Of a stretch of DNA of 64,000 bases, positions 22,401-33,665 are shown in pieces. Both the position numbers and the translations under genes were made by a program. The stretch is taken from NCBI GenBank assembly GCA_949316235.1, contig OX438759.1, positions 16,336,618-16,400,617 on the forward strand. The letters run 5' to 3'. Below the pieces are notes generated by a model. The model was not told the DNA's origin. It was given only the letters and a program-made list of their open reading frames with translations, and ran no database searches. Within the stretch, counting starts at the first letter, position 1, and every line of letters begins with the position of its first letter. This DNA is from Oegoconia quadripuncta (lineage: Eukaryota > Arthropoda > Insecta > Lepidoptera > Autostichidae).

Positions 22401-22652
22401 ACAAGGCTGTGCTGCATATAATAACTCTGTTTATTCACTCGTTTAACATGGATCACATATAGTTTATTATAAAATTGTAGACCGCTCTGGAGCGACGGTC
22501 AAAGCTCTCTCTCGAATGAATTCTTATTCCATATTTAAACCGTATTTCTTTTTTAAACAACGCGCCGCTTGCCACGGCCAGTATCACACCACATGATCCC
22601 AAGCGTTCTCCTTGGGTCGTCGCCACAGTACCTACAAAATCTTTGACTTTGA

Positions 22653-24444
22653 TTGCTTAAACAAAAATCATATGATATTAATTGCAATTTGGTTGACATA
22701 ATTAAAACTCTTAACACTGATACGCGATTAAAAATTAATGATCGAATTCTAACTTCACAATTAGAAGTTGCAGAAGCTTTTGAAAAATTCTTTACTGATA
22801 TCCCAATATTAACTACAAATTCTCTGAATTCATGTCCCACACTCGCTGAATCGCTACTTAAACAAAATGTGGAGATTTGTGACTCCCATTTTAAATTTAA
22901 TCATGTAAGTCCTATAGACATCTTAAAAGCATTTCGTTCTTTAGACAAGAAAAAAACTACCGACCTTCACGGTTTATCAGTAAAAATTATTAGTGCCGTA
23001 ATTGATTGTATTTCACCACACTTAGCTTATATCTTTAATAAATGTACTGATGATGGCATATTTCCTGATCTGATGAAGCACAGTAAAGTCATACCTTTAT
23101 TTAAAGCCGGTAGTACATCAGACCCCTCTAATTTTAGACCTATTTCAATACTACCGACTCTCAGCAAAATCTTTGAAAAAATTATATTAAATCAGATATC
23201 GAGTTATTTTTACAGTAACAATCTAATGTCATATAAACAATTCGGTTTTACAAGGGGCCGCTCGACAACCGATGCAGGTGTCGAGCTCTTACAATATATT
23301 TTTGAGGCTTGGGAAGATGCGCGGGATGCAATAGGAGTATTTTGCGACTTGTCCAAGGCCTTTGATTGCGTTCATCACGACACTTTAATCAGGAAATTAC
23401 GTCATTATTGTGTAACCGGCCGAGCTCTCGACCTTCTGAATTCTTATTTGAGTAACCGAGTTCAGAGGGTTGATATCAGTGGTAATACATCGTCAGGGTC
23501 GACAGTCTGTATGGGCGTCCCACAAGGCTCCATTCTCGGACCATTTTTGTTTTTGGTTTACATAAATGACTTGCCAAACCTTGTAAACGATAAACATGAA
23601 ATAGTATTGTTTGCTGACGATACCTCTGTAATGTTTAAAGTAAATAGACTAAAATTAAATTATGACGACGTGAACAATGCTATTTCTCAAATAGTAGAAT
23701 GGTTTACGGCAAATAATTTGTTACTGAATGAGAAAAAAACTAAATGTGTAAAATTTGTACTGCCTAATGTCAGGGAGGTGCCCACAAATATAATGATAAA
23801 AAATGTCACTCTAGACCTTGTTGAGTCCACTGTATTTTTGGGCATTACTTTGGACGCCAAATTACAATGGGGTCCTCATATCCATAAATTGGCGAAGAAG
23901 CTCAGCTCTGCAGCGTATGCAGTCAAAAAAATTAGACAAATATCGGACGTAAATACTGCTAGATTAGTATATTTTAGTTATTTCCATAGCCTGATGTCTT
24001 ACGGTATCTTGCTGTGGGGAAATGCCGCGGATATCAATACAATCTTTGTTTTACAAAAACGAGCCGTTCGCGCAATTTATCAATTGAGACCTGCAGTGTC
24101 ACTTAGAGACAGATTTAAAGAGTATAATATTCTAACCTTTTCGTCACAGTACATTTTTGAAAATCTAATATATTGTCAAAAAAAATATAGCATCATTTAG
24201 GAAAAATAGTGATAAACATGATGTCAATACAAGAAATAAAGATAAACTTGCAGGTCACATAAGTCGCCTCCACAAAGTCAGTAATTCATTCAAAGGGTTA
24301 TGTATACGCTTTTTCAATAAAGTTCCTGTTGATATACAAAATCTTCCTTTCAATAAATTTAAAGATACTATAAAACAGAAACTTATTAAGAAAGCATATT
24401 ATAAAATATCAGATTATTTAGATGATAAACAATCATGGACATAA
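22653..24444 (+). pseudogene. CR1/Jockey-type LINE ORF2, reverse transcriptase, 5'-truncated and frameshifted
   Basis: Seen: 515 codons open from 22653 (a TTG, so not a true start) to 24200. Reverse transcriptase blocks appear in order: FRPISILPTLSKIFEK, QFGFTRGRSTTDA, FCDLSKAFDCVHHD, GVPQGSILGPFLFLVYINDL and the catalytic FADDTS. The thumb and C-terminal region follow (LNEKKTKC, VFLGITLDAKLQWG, SYGILLWG, LQKRAVRAIY). After an A8 run at 24178-24185 the frame stops, but LINE-like coding resumes in the +1 frame (RLHKVSNSFKGLC, FKDTIKQKLIKKAYY) and ends at TAA 24442. No endonuclease domain lies upstream, so the copy lost its 5' part, as is usual for target-primed insertion. It copies RNA into DNA when intact; this copy is probably dead. 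Confidence 0.9.
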
Positions 24445-24682
24445 CTAGCCCGTTCGCATAACCAGGCTATTTCACAATTAATAATGAAATATTATAATAT
24501 AAAATAATAATTTTGTAATATAAAAACCTTTTTTTAAAAGAGCGACCTCTCGAGTTTCTTGCTTGTTCTTCTCAGGGGAAAATTGCCTTTTGAACAAGCA
24601 GTAGCTTTAAAAATTTAAAATGTGACTATTTTAAGTGTACCCTGTGTACCTACAAAATAAAGCATTTTTTGATTGATAATGT
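24445..24682 (+). mobile_element. 3' UTR of the CR1/Jockey-type LINE
   Basis: Continues directly from the end of ORF2 and terminates in ACAAAATAAAGCATTTTTTG followed by a short TTGATTGAT tail, the usual end of this LINE group in insects. The piece GACTATTTTAAGTGTACCC at 24623 recurs at 22360, upstream of the ORF, and in diverged form on the minus strand near 9530. Confidence 0.7.
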
Positions 24683-25299
24683 TTCAGCGCAATCGACCTT
24701 CTGAACATGAACTCAAAATACCAAATAATTTTCATTTCAAAAATGTGATATTGCATTTACTCACCGTTTTATCTCTGGGTAAACGTATAAATAATTCAGA
24801 AGGTCTGGAGAGTTTTGAGAGATTGGAATAGTGGGAACTAACTACGGTTTATTCGCATCTCTTATTCTAATTGGAAAACAAGAACGATTATATTTATTCA
24901 ATGTGTTGCTCACTTTAAGAGGACTTATTCCGTCCAGTCGCCTCATTGGGTAAAAGACAGAACAAATAAAAAAATCGCTCTCACCTGCACTCGAGAAGCC
25001 TGAAAGGTAATTATAAATAATACCTAAGTAGCCTTTATTGCCCAGAATTCACGATTATAAAAAATAAGTGACCGATTTTATCAATGATTGGAAATTCTCG
25101 AAAATAAACGTAATTAAAGATATTTAAATATCTGTTTCACGAGTAGACGTGCCGTCTATATCAGCATTCCTGCGCTCCGTTTGTTTCCGAGTAAAAAAAT
25201 GAAATGTAAGTGCAAATGAAAATACACATTAACAGACTTACTTCATTTCGATTGTACCTTGTTTTATCAATGTGAAAAAACAGGCAACGTTCCATTGAT

Positions 25300-25490
25300 G
25301 TGGAAGACACCAAAGGGGGTGGCGGGTGGCGGGGCATAGGGCGCAACCAATCACAGCAAGTCGCGGCGGCGCCGGGGCAAGCGCCGGCGGCGAGCGGCGA
25401 GTGGTCGCCAGAGGCGTCTTCAAAGATACCGCGGCACGTGTTTGTGTGTTGCGGCTAAGTACTTAAGGCGCGCGGCCATTAAGGTCCAAC
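25300..25490. promoter_or_regulatory. GC-rich, CpG-rich patch
   Basis: GTCGCGGCGGCGCCGGGGCA, GCGCCGGCGGCGAGCGGCGA and GTACTTAAGGCGCGCGGCC stand out in AT-rich DNA. Such patches in insects are often first exons or promoters. Open frames on the minus strand (25238-25423, Pro/Ala-rich) are compositional. No conserved start or splice signal identified. Confidence 0.25.
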
Positions 25491-25865
25491 TCACAAAATC
25501 TACATTTCTAAATTTTATTTTATGAATAAAACTGTGATAAAATCTGTTAACTTTAATGTTTTATTTTTTTCGTAATAGGTACATTTTGTTAGACCTTATA
25601 TACCAAGTTTTACTTTCATATAGTGCCATAAAACCACTGGCATAGAATAATAACCACACTTATCTCGCTTCGCGCTCCAATCCGACTCCACTCCAAACAC
25701 TACGGTTGGTTGATTTAAAGCACCACGACAAAGACCCTTGTCGTCCCTATGTCCCTTCTAATTATGACCCTGCTAGGGTAGACTGCCCCCTAGCAATTCA
25801 CAGCTGCACCCACGGCATAGGAGTGAGCGATTAGCGGGTTAGTGGACGAGGACGGATCGGTACCG

Positions 25866-26058
25866 GTATACAGGGTGTAAAATACTGAGATTTAAGCACT
25901 TTTAAGCCTTCAACCACGTTTAAAGTTACTAGATTACATTTCATTAAAAACAGAAATAGTAAAAAATACAAATTACACAGCATACCGGTTAGTTTTTACG
26001 TTAAATATACGTGGTTTAAAGTTTGATGGTACTTAATATCACAGCCTGTGTATCCAGC
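25866..26058. mobile_element. MITE-like, ATACAGGGTGT ends
   Basis: TATACAGGGTGTAAAATACT at the left and CACAGCCTGTGTATCC at the right form weak terminal inverted repeats; CACGTTTAAAG (25914) and CGTGGTTTAAAG (26010) also pair. ACAGGGTGT-ended MITEs are common in Lepidoptera. Confidence 0.4.
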
Positions 26059-26107
26059 TTCCCATATAAACATGTATTTTAAAGGCGAAAGTTTGGATAC
26101 ATAGATC

Positions 26108-26345
26108 AATAGCCTTACACGTTCCCACTGTTGGGGCACAGCTTCCTCCACTGGGGTTATGGGCCATAATCAATCACCCGGGCCCAATACGGATTGGTGG
26201 ATTTGTGTCAGGCTAGTAGCCACCTGATAGTCAGTGTTTTTAAGCCGCTGCTATAAGCCACCGACTTGGCCCATCGACTGCCTTCAATTGAAAACAACCG
26301 GGACCAAATGTCTCTATTATAGTAGTCACCCATCCAAGGACTGAC
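26108..26345 (-). mobile_element. RTE-related 3' tail and associated repeat
   Basis: CGTTCCCACTGTTGGGGCAC and CACCCGGGCCCAATACGGAT are the reverse of the tail at 47520-47610 (CGCATTGGGCCAGCGTGGTG). The part AGTAGCCACCTGATAGT with TTTTAAGCCG recurs at 11790-11817. Confidence 0.5.
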
Positions 26346-26385
26346 TGCGCTAGACATGCTTAACTTTGCTAATCGAAAACTTATA

Positions 26386-27053
26386 CAGGGTGAATTTGAA
26401 TTCGTGTTATTCCCATAAACTGGTGGCATCACTCTTGATTACGAACAACTTTCCCCAAAGAATCATAGTCGAATTCGACAAAAAAACAATTTTCGGCTGA
26501 ATTCGGCTATAGTTCTTAGTGGAATGATGTTCGTAATCAGGAGTGGAGTCATTAGCCGAAAATTGTTGGACTTCTATACTAAAGGTGGTTAAGAATGTTT
26601 TTTTTTATGCACAACGGGTTGGTACTTGACCTCAATCACACCTAATGTTAAGTGAAGATAAGGTAGAAGGTGGAAGCGTACTGACCCGGAAACCCCAACA
26701 CATTTGGGGGGACTGGCTATCTTATCTCTGACAACCGGAACACAACAATGCTATTAACATTGTTGCTTGGCGGCAGATTTAGATAAGATGGTGGTAGCTA
26801 GCTAGGCGGACATTTAAAATGCCCTACCACCAACCAAACCGAGTACTTAAACATGTAATCCGCGGGGGATCGAACCCGCGACCTCCGAATCTTAAACCCA
26901 ACGTGGTTTACATTATTACTTAATGGTTTACTTTGTATAGGTAATCGAACATTTTTTGATCGAATTCGACTATGTTCCATGGGGAAAGTTATTCCTAATC
27001 AAGCGTGCCGTTACCGGTTAACGAAAATTACACGAATTCAAATTCACCGTGTA
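26386..27053. mobile_element. Foldback MITE split by a SINE-B insertion
   Basis: Left part 26386-26597 (CAGGGTGAATTTGAATTCGT, CATCACTCTTGATTACGAAC, AATTTTCGGCTGAATTCGGC, CTAAAGGTGG) and right part 26920-27053 (AATGGTTTACTTTGTATAGG, TTTTTTGATCGAATTCGACT, ACACGAATTCAAATTCACCG) are continuous in the copy at 61813-62209. SINE-B occupies the gap. Confidence 0.75.
26598..26914 (-). mobile_element. SINE-B inserted in the foldback MITE
   Basis: Full body plus B box (GGGGATCGAACCCGCGACCT in reverse). The head ends at GTGGTTTACATT without the A box. Flanks TTAAGAATG (left) and TTAATGG (right) suggest an imperfect target duplication. Confidence 0.8.
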
Positions 27054-27059
27054 CCTATA

Positions 27060-27925
27060 GTGAATGCTGAATGAAGTGAATGAAGTGCTTCGGAATAGTT
27101 AGTTACTTGATGTCTATGGTTGGTTAACAACCTATGAAATTGTTTTTTTTTTATTTCATATGTACCAACTCCTACGACTCTATTGCTATTTCCAAATTTG
27201 TTTTTTATTTGGAAGATAGAATATATTTTCAAGGTTTTACATGAAATATTTTTTAATGTTTGGGCTAAATCACATAATAAAAAAAAACTTGAACACAGCT
27301 CGTTTCATTACATTTCTTAGATTCGATGAAACTTTTATAAAGCGGTTACTTTTAAAAATTAACACTATCTATACTTAACTTAATGTTATCCGATAATACA
27401 CACAAAGTTTAGCTAAATTTGGATTTGCCATTCCCAAAAAAAATCCCAAAAATGTTTGTATGGAGAAAACAATCTTAATGAAATTCTTCATACAAAACGC
27501 CAATTTCATAGGTAAGGACCTAATATGACAATTCAAGTGATAGCGAACGTTCCCGCTTAAGTAATACAAGCAGACCCTTACTACACCAACAAAGTGAAAT
27601 CAAATTATTCAAATATTTAGACAACGCTGGCCGCTAATGAATTTAGATTAGTTGGTCCCGAATTAAGTGAGCGATGGAATTCAAAATTTTCATTTGATTG
27701 TGTGAAGTTTTAAACTATGAACCAACTTATAAGCCCTGTTTGATTCCGGTCTTTGCTCATGTATCACCCCGGAATTGGCTGCAGGTGCATGAGTTAGGTA
27801 CCATAGATCTAGGATACTTTTTAACTCCCAACGAAACGATAGGTTTTATGTATGTATATGATAGATAGATGAAAGCGTTTATTTTTTACACCGGTCATAC
27901 ACGTATACTTAAAGTTTCAAAACTT
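27060..27925. other. AT-rich DNA, nothing recognised
   Basis: No gene or repeat family identified; a few short minus-strand frames with AT-biased codons. Confidence 0.4.
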
Positions 27926-27928
27926 CTA

Positions 27929-28200
27929 CAGGGGAATTTGAATTCGTGTTATTCCCATGAACTGGTGACGTCACTCTTGATTACGAACAACTTTCCCCAA
28001 GGAACAATATTCGTATTCGATCAAAAAATGTTCGATTATCCATACAAAGTAAACCAGAAAAGTTTCAAAACGAAACCACCTTTAGTACGGAAGTCCAACA
28101 ATTTTCGGCTGAATTCGGCTATCGTTCATAGTGGAAAGTTTTTCGTATTCAGGTATTGTGTTACCATAAACAGGAATTACAAGTATTAAATTTCACCCTG
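27929..28200. mobile_element. Foldback MITE, third copy, with shared right flank
   Basis: CAGGGGAATTTGAATTCGTG to GTATTAAATTTCACCCTG, with GATTACGAACAACTTTCCCC and CCATACAAAGTAAACC inside. The flank 28201-28345 (TGTAAAACTTAGAAGGTAGG ... ATCATCTGTCTTGTC) is the reverse of 9825-9955, so these two copies sit in a longer shared repeat. Confidence 0.7.
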
Positions 28201-28354
28201 TGTAAAACTTAGAAGGTAGGTACTAGCTACAGAATATGTCTACTGAAGGTGTACCAGAATCTCATGGCATAAAATATAAAAAACAAATAAAGAATTTCAT
28301 GTGAGAATACCAAACTATCATCTGTCTTGTCAAAGTGCGAGTTGTGTCAAATCT

Positions 28355-28640
28355 CCTTTGGCGGGATCTCGGCGAGTGAAGTTGCAATTTTCTTTATAAT
28401 TCTTATAATTTGTTCATTCTGACTTTTTAAGCTTAATAATGGCAAAATATTGTGCAGCAAACGTTAGTGATAGTGTACAAGTGAAGGGAAGTGTAAATTA
28501 AAGTGCGTAATGGAGCTTTCGGGTTCCCACAAGAAGCCGCCAAAATCTTTTGTAAAGCATTCTGCCACTTTACTGAAGAAAGACTTGACCATGACTAGAC
28601 TCTGTATACGCCAAGTATACGACGAATAACTTGTTTGACT
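28355..28640 (+). pseudogene. THAP-like transposon 5' end, degenerate
   Basis: GGCGGGATCTCGGCGAGTGA, then ATGGCAAAATATTGTGCAGC (MAKYCAA). A shifted frame gives GAFGFPQEAAKIFCKAFCHF TEERLDHD in outline. M..YCAA...FGFP...C..HFTEE faintly recalls a THAP zinc finger, but the second cysteine is not where expected. A reverse copy of the first part is at 32195-32345. Confidence 0.3.
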
Positions 28641-29419
28641 GAGACTGACTTATAAACTGAAGAAATAAGAGAAATTAGACATGGCTGTATGGGTTTAGAT
28701 CATTTGCCTTCAATCATTCTACGTGTTGTTTTATACCCGAGAATCACAGGTACAATTGCAACACAAATCAAAAAAATCAATATAGATATGAAATATGTTT
28801 TGTATTATGTGTTGTATGTCAAAAATTGTGTGATAGAAATACAACAAATAAGGATGCTGGAAGAGATCTTTTATTGAGTTAAACTCGCCTTTTGTATATT
28901 TGTAATATTGTCCTGGTCTTTTGTAGGTATCTTTTAGATATCAAATACAACGACATAATGTAAATGATGTAGTCGATACTATGATTAATTCCCAAGAGAC
29001 AAAGTCGTAAGTCCTACGACCGCGTGATTATCGTACTCCTTTTCACTTTGCATGAATCACAAACAAAGACCAAGACATACTTATACCACTTATACGTCAT
29101 AATAAGAGTTAAGTACACTGTAAGTATAATTCTATGCATTAAACATTAATTCCAGACCACATAGCTATATACATGTAAGTGACCGAGATCACGGTAAGAA
29201 TTCTCATACATATATCAAGTTTATAACTTCCACTCGACGACGAGACCTAGTCCAAGAGCTATGATACTATAATATAGTCTAGACATTCGCGCGCTCCTGA
29301 TTATGAAGCGTGTTCAATGAAATACAACTCAAAAACACTGCCACACATATCTTGCTAATATCTATTAATATATTTTTATTATATACAGTGATAAATAATT
29401 CATTGCATATAGATACGTC

Positions 29420-29790
29420 CAAATTTGAGATCGGTCTCTTTGGATTTAATATATGCAATGCCCTCGTGGGCAGCGTTCGGGAAATTGCACAACGTCCCCT
29501 CGTCCAAAATACCTCAAGTTTTTAATCAATGTGTGTTACCAGTAATAACTGATGACATTGAAACGTGGTCTCACACTGTGGACCTCATAAGAAAGCTCAA
29601 GGTTTCGTAACGAAATATAGAGAAGGCGATGTTCGCGTTCAGGCATGAAGTAAACCGTAGACGAAAGAAAGTGACCGATATAGCCCAGCGGTTGAAGTAG
29701 CCAAGTTGAAGTAGCAGTGGGCAGGGTACATAACACGAACTGATTGCTGGTGGAGCATTAAGTTCATCAGTGGACGTCCTGTAGCTAATA
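29420..29790 (+). pseudogene. RTE-type LINE, degenerate reverse transcriptase C-terminal region
   Basis: 29425-29610 encodes AAFGKLHNVPSSKIPQVFNQ, CVLPVITDDIETWSHT and LIRKLKVS, matching the RTE block that usually reads FNQCVLPVMTYGxETWxLT...LIRKLKV. After a stop the KVTDIAQR block appears (about 29665), then AGTGGGCAGGGTACATAACA, equivalent to the WAGHIA block. Several stops and a large 3' deletion: a dead fragment. Confidence 0.75.
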
Positions 29791-29799
29791 TGATGTTAT

Positions 29800-30650
29800 G
29801 GAACTGTTTAATGTTTTTTTGATGTCATGGTATGATAAACGACCAAGCAGTTCATCTGAGGGAAAGTGATCGATTACCATGTTTATGACACATACAACCC
29901 CACAGAGATGGTGACAGTGCCGCCTTCAAATGTCCAACTTTTGTGAATAATTAATTTTCATGATCCATGATATTCACTTAAAATTATAACTGCAACTCGA
30001 CCATTGGGTTCGGCCTCGTGTGATCTACGGGCTGGCCTGTACCTCGCTCATTGTCTTAGTCTAGCTGTTCAGCGAGGTAACGCAGCAAGTGTGTTAGGGT
30101 CCATGCCCCAAACGGAAGGTCTGGATGACGTTGTCGAACATTAGTCTATGTATTTAAAAAAAATCTTTATGTGTACCACATTCATTGAATTCTTCTGGAA
30201 GGAAGAAAAAGACGTATTGCGCCGACGCTAAAGAAATTGGGACCAGGGCGAGAAGATGATGATGATTCATTGATTTCTTCTCCGAAGTCAAACATACGAT
30301 TACTTAAAGTTATTAGAATTTAGGACATTAATATTAAAGATATCGTCTCTTCGACTATAATAACGTCACTGTACAAAAAAGATGGATGTAGTGACTACCG
30401 CGGTACTCTCGGAGGGATTACCGGGAGGGAAGCATTATGGTATTCGTGTACTATGATATTTTTACGTCAAAACGGTCGAGGGCTCGGTCGGAGGGATGGT
30501 TTACCTTGAGGTTAGTAGTTTTACAAGCAATACGACATGACATGATATGATGAAATTCGTATAAGTTTACCGTTTTCATAATATTTGTTAACTTATGTGA
30601 AATATTAAGCAAAAAGTTGGACGTCAAGACCTTTTATTTTATATTTATAC
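29800..30650. other. Intergenic DNA with RTE tail
   Basis: Only the RTE-like tail at 30175 is recognisable. GCGGTACTCTCGGAGGGATT and GGCTCGGTCGGAGGGATGG (30400-30500) are a local imperfect repeat. Confidence 0.35.
30175..30265 (+). mobile_element. RTE-type LINE 3' tail
   Basis: TTGGGACCAGGGCGAGAAGA followed by TGATGATGATT is the same tail as at 41085-41110. Too short for coding signal. Confidence 0.45.
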
Positions 30651-30924
30651 AACCTGTTTGGTGTAGTGGCTAGAACCTCTGCTGCTATACCAAAAGGTCC
30701 CGGGTTCGAATCCCGCTAGGGGCATATGTTTGTATGATGAATACAGACATGTGTTCCCGAGTTATAGATGTTTTTCATTTATACATATATATGTATTTAT
30801 TTACAAAAATAAAATGTATTTGTGTATCAACCATCTGGTATCTATAATACCTACAAGCCTAGTTACTTAGTGTGGAACTAGATGGCGCTGTGTGTATGTG
30901 CAAAGATATTTATTTATTTATCGC
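30651..30924 (+). mobile_element. SINE-A, full length
   Basis: Reference copy: CCTGTTTGGTGTAGTGGCTA (A box), GGTCCCGGGTTCGAATCCCG (B box), AACTAGATGGCGCTGTGTGT, tail TATTTATTTATTTATC. Confidence 0.85.
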
Positions 30925-31267
30925 TGTCTTTTACATAGAGTGTTATAAAAAGTGAAAGAGAGAGTAAATATATTTGGTGTATATTTTGTATGTTTAACTG
31001 GAGATAAACTTCATTAAAAATTTAATTAAATTATCTGTAATACACCCGATACCTGTCTGCTATGTAAGATAACCTTCATCAGCCTGTCCATTGTCCATCT
31101 GATGTACCGAAACCGATTTGCAAACCCGTCTCCAACCGCTAACGAGGGTGAATATCAATAGATCAAAGTGGAGCATAACAGTGAAACAGGGCTGCCAACC
31201 TTTGGAAATGATTCCAGTGTCATACTAATGATAATGGCATGGCTATACCCACTCCAAGCTATGCCTC

Positions 31268-31425
31268 AATCCAATTAATAATCATTCTTTATTGCACATG
31301 AAATACAAACAGATTACAGTCAGAAAATATGTTCAAAGTTGAGCTTATCTCTAAATTCAGCTGATTGAGGCCGGAGTCGGAAGTTAAGCAAACCTCAGTG
31401 CAAACAATTACGAATTGATCGATGT
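31268..31425 (-). mobile_element. LINE 3' UTR copy, diverged
   Basis: TCTTTATTGCACATGAAATA, GAGCTTATCTCTAAATTCAG and GCAAACCTCAGTGCAAACAA are diverged equivalents of the minus-strand LINE UTR at 2290-2430. A shorter, older piece lies at 28873-28920. Confidence 0.45.
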
Positions 31426-31519
31426 TCTAAAAAAAATATTTCCTACTTACAAGAAACCGTATGGAGGCCACCGACTGAGGCTTAAATAAATAAAATAAAC
31501 TATTGAACATAGGCCCCGT

Positions 31520-31757
31520 AGACGACCGATTGGTGTAGTGGATAGTGACCCTGTCAGCGAAACCAACGGTTGCGGGTTCGAATCCCGCGACGGGTAAATG
31601 TTTGTGTGATGAATAGGAACATTTATTCCTGAGTCATGGATGTTTATATAAATATTTATGTATGTTTATCCGTTATCTAGTATCCATAGTACAAGCTTTG
31701 CTTAGTTTGGGACTAGATGATTGGTGTAAGTGTCCGAAATATTTATTTATTTATTTA
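31520..31757 (+). mobile_element. SINE-A2 subfamily, full length
   Basis: GACGACCGATTGGTGTAGTG, GGTTGCGGGTTCGAATCCCG and CGACGGGTAAATGTTTGTGT; tail (ATTT)n. It differs from SINE-A in the anticodon-arm region (CCCTGTCAGCGAAACCAACG). Confidence 0.85.
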
Positions 31758-31985
31758 TTAATTCCAGAGTGACCGTTTGGACGCGGCCTGCATCCTGCGA
31801 TTTCCCGCGAACTTTTTCAGGTCGTTTGTCCACCTTGTGCGTGGACGTCCTATACGCTGCGCTTGCCGGTGCGTGGTCTCCACTCGAGGACTTTAATGCC
31901 CCACTGACGTTCTTCGAGCTATGTGCTGCACCCATTGTTACTTCAATTTGCTAATCAGCTGGGCTATGTCAGTGACCTTCGCTCG
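31757..31985 (-). pseudogene. RTE-type LINE fragment, joined to a SINE end
   Basis: On the minus strand: DIAQLISKLK, then GTGCAGCACATAGCTCGAAG, AAGCGCAGCGTATAGGACGT and CCACGCACAAGGTGGACAAA, parallel to 7610-7740. It ends at 31757, exactly where the SINE-A2 element stops, so one inserted next to or into the other. Confidence 0.65.
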
Positions 31986-32189
31986 CGTACGGATTTCTTC
32001 ATTTCTGATTCGATTTGTTTTATATAGGTACCTACTTTTTTAACGCTTTTTTTCTTCATTTCTCCCTACTATTGACCATTGTTAACATATTTAGGTGACA
32101 TTTCTGGCAGAGTCGTGTGTGATAATAAATATTTTTCTTCTATTGACTTACGAAGGATTTTAGCGGTTTCTTATGTGAACACGAATGCT

Positions 32190-32350
32190 CAAAATCATTC
32201 ACTTACATTTCCCTTCAATCATTGAATTTTGCTGCGCAATATTCTGCCATTATTAAACGTCAAAACTCGAAATGTACACATTGCAGGGTATATAAATAAA
32301 AGCGCCAATTCACTCGCCGAATTCCCGCCGTACCCAGTGTTATTTTAATG
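32190..32350 (-). repeat. Reverse copy of the THAP-like 5' end
   Basis: In reverse: TACGGCGGGAATTCGGCGAG, then AATAATGGCAGAATATTGCG CAGCAAA. It matches 28360-28460 in the leader and first codons, with an AT-rich TATAAATAAAAG box preserved here only. Confidence 0.35.
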
Positions 32351-32364
32351 ACAGTTTTGGAGAG

Positions 32365-32445
32365 AATTTGAGTTTCTAGTATCAAAATATTGGTTTTCGC
32401 TGGAATTCATGTTCCAACGAAAACCGATATAATTATGAACACTAT
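32365..32445. repeat. Short hairpin
   Basis: ATATTGGTTTTCGCTGGAA and TTCCAACGAAAACCGATAT pair around TTCATG. No context to assign it. Confidence 0.5.
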
Positions 32446-33004
32446 TAAATTGAAAATAAGATCGTTGTCGGTTGCTGTGTATGTCGAGATTACAGATCCA
32501 GCATCCGTTTTCTAAATGGTTATTTCAAATTTCGTAGGCGATTAAGTTCACACCTTCGAAATTTTAAAGTTTCCGACACATTCGAAATTTTAAACTTTTA
32601 GATTGCGAACGAATATACAAGCCGATCAAATTCAAATGTTGCAATCTTTTTTTTAATTAATCAAGTAAATGGAGATTCCTAAATGCCGCCATAAACTGAG
32701 CGGAGACTTTCCGAACTCTAGTCGAAGTCCGTCGACCAATTGAAAAGGTGGCGGTTGGTTTAATTATATTGGGAGTTGTTCAAAAAGTTAAGTTGCTCGC
32801 CGTAAAGTTTTTGTCCCCAGCTTAGGTTTCGTCGAGCGCCAGTGGAATACAGAGCAGCTGGGGTTCTCGATCGAGACAGCCAAATTAAAATTTTAATATG
32901 GATTTTGTTATTTCTACTTATTAATGAGACGGAAAGAATTTAGTGTCGTTTTGAGTCATGGGCGTACTGTTTATGGACCTGCAGTCGTACCATAATACGT
33001 AATC

Positions 33005-33665
33005 TTGTCGAAAGATATATGTCGGGGAAATACGGGCGTTGCTAGCAACTGGGACGGTGCCAGCCTCTCGTGGCATAGGGTGGCTCGGGCCATTGCGATA
33101 TTATGTCAAGCTACTAAATGGATACAGGAACAGGACATCAGAATTATACTAGGAATTTGTCACTGTTCGAATATAGGCCAAGCCCTTAGATTACGTAACT
33201 TCATCGGTATCGTTGTCGATTACGTTAACCAATGAGAAACCGTCAAATTGCCGAGCGAGCGATGAGCCAACCAATCACATGTCAGAACGTAACCGATGAC
33301 GATAACGATGAAATTATGTAACAGAACCCCAGGAGGCACATCCACACAAAAATTATAAGATTCAATTATGATCATGAAACCTGAGATACTTATTAGTGAA
33401 GGATAAACATTTGCATGTCCCTCATGCCATCCAGGTTGGTCCACGAATGCAATCTGTGAGATTCATCCGAAGTAGTTACTATCCCTCCTGCTGAAATTCC
33501 ATGAACAACTCTCATTAAATAACGACTCACCGGATAATAGGTAATCAGAGTCACTCACGCTCGTTGATGTGCTAAGTGGTGGTCCATCTCCTTTGATGGC
33601 TGCTAGCACTATGAATATTAATTTTCGATGTGCAGACCTAACATTACTGTAAACGTCACGGCGCC
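33005..33665 (+). repeat. Family D repeat, diverged copy
   Basis: GTTGCTAGCAACTGGGACGG, GGTGGCTCGGGCCATTGCGA, TGATCATGAAACCTGAGATA, AACGACTCACCGGATAATAG and TTTTCGATGTGCAGACCTAA, as at 62860-63270. It carries an extra ~120 bp (33200-33320) with its own inverted repeat: GTAACTTCATCGGTATCGTT against CGATGACGATAACGATGAAA TTATGTAAC. Confidence 0.55.

Noticed and set aside
25238..25423. Pro/Ala-rich minus-strand ORF in the GC-rich patch
   Set aside because: Composition effect of GCGGCG repeats; overlapping frames are equally open.
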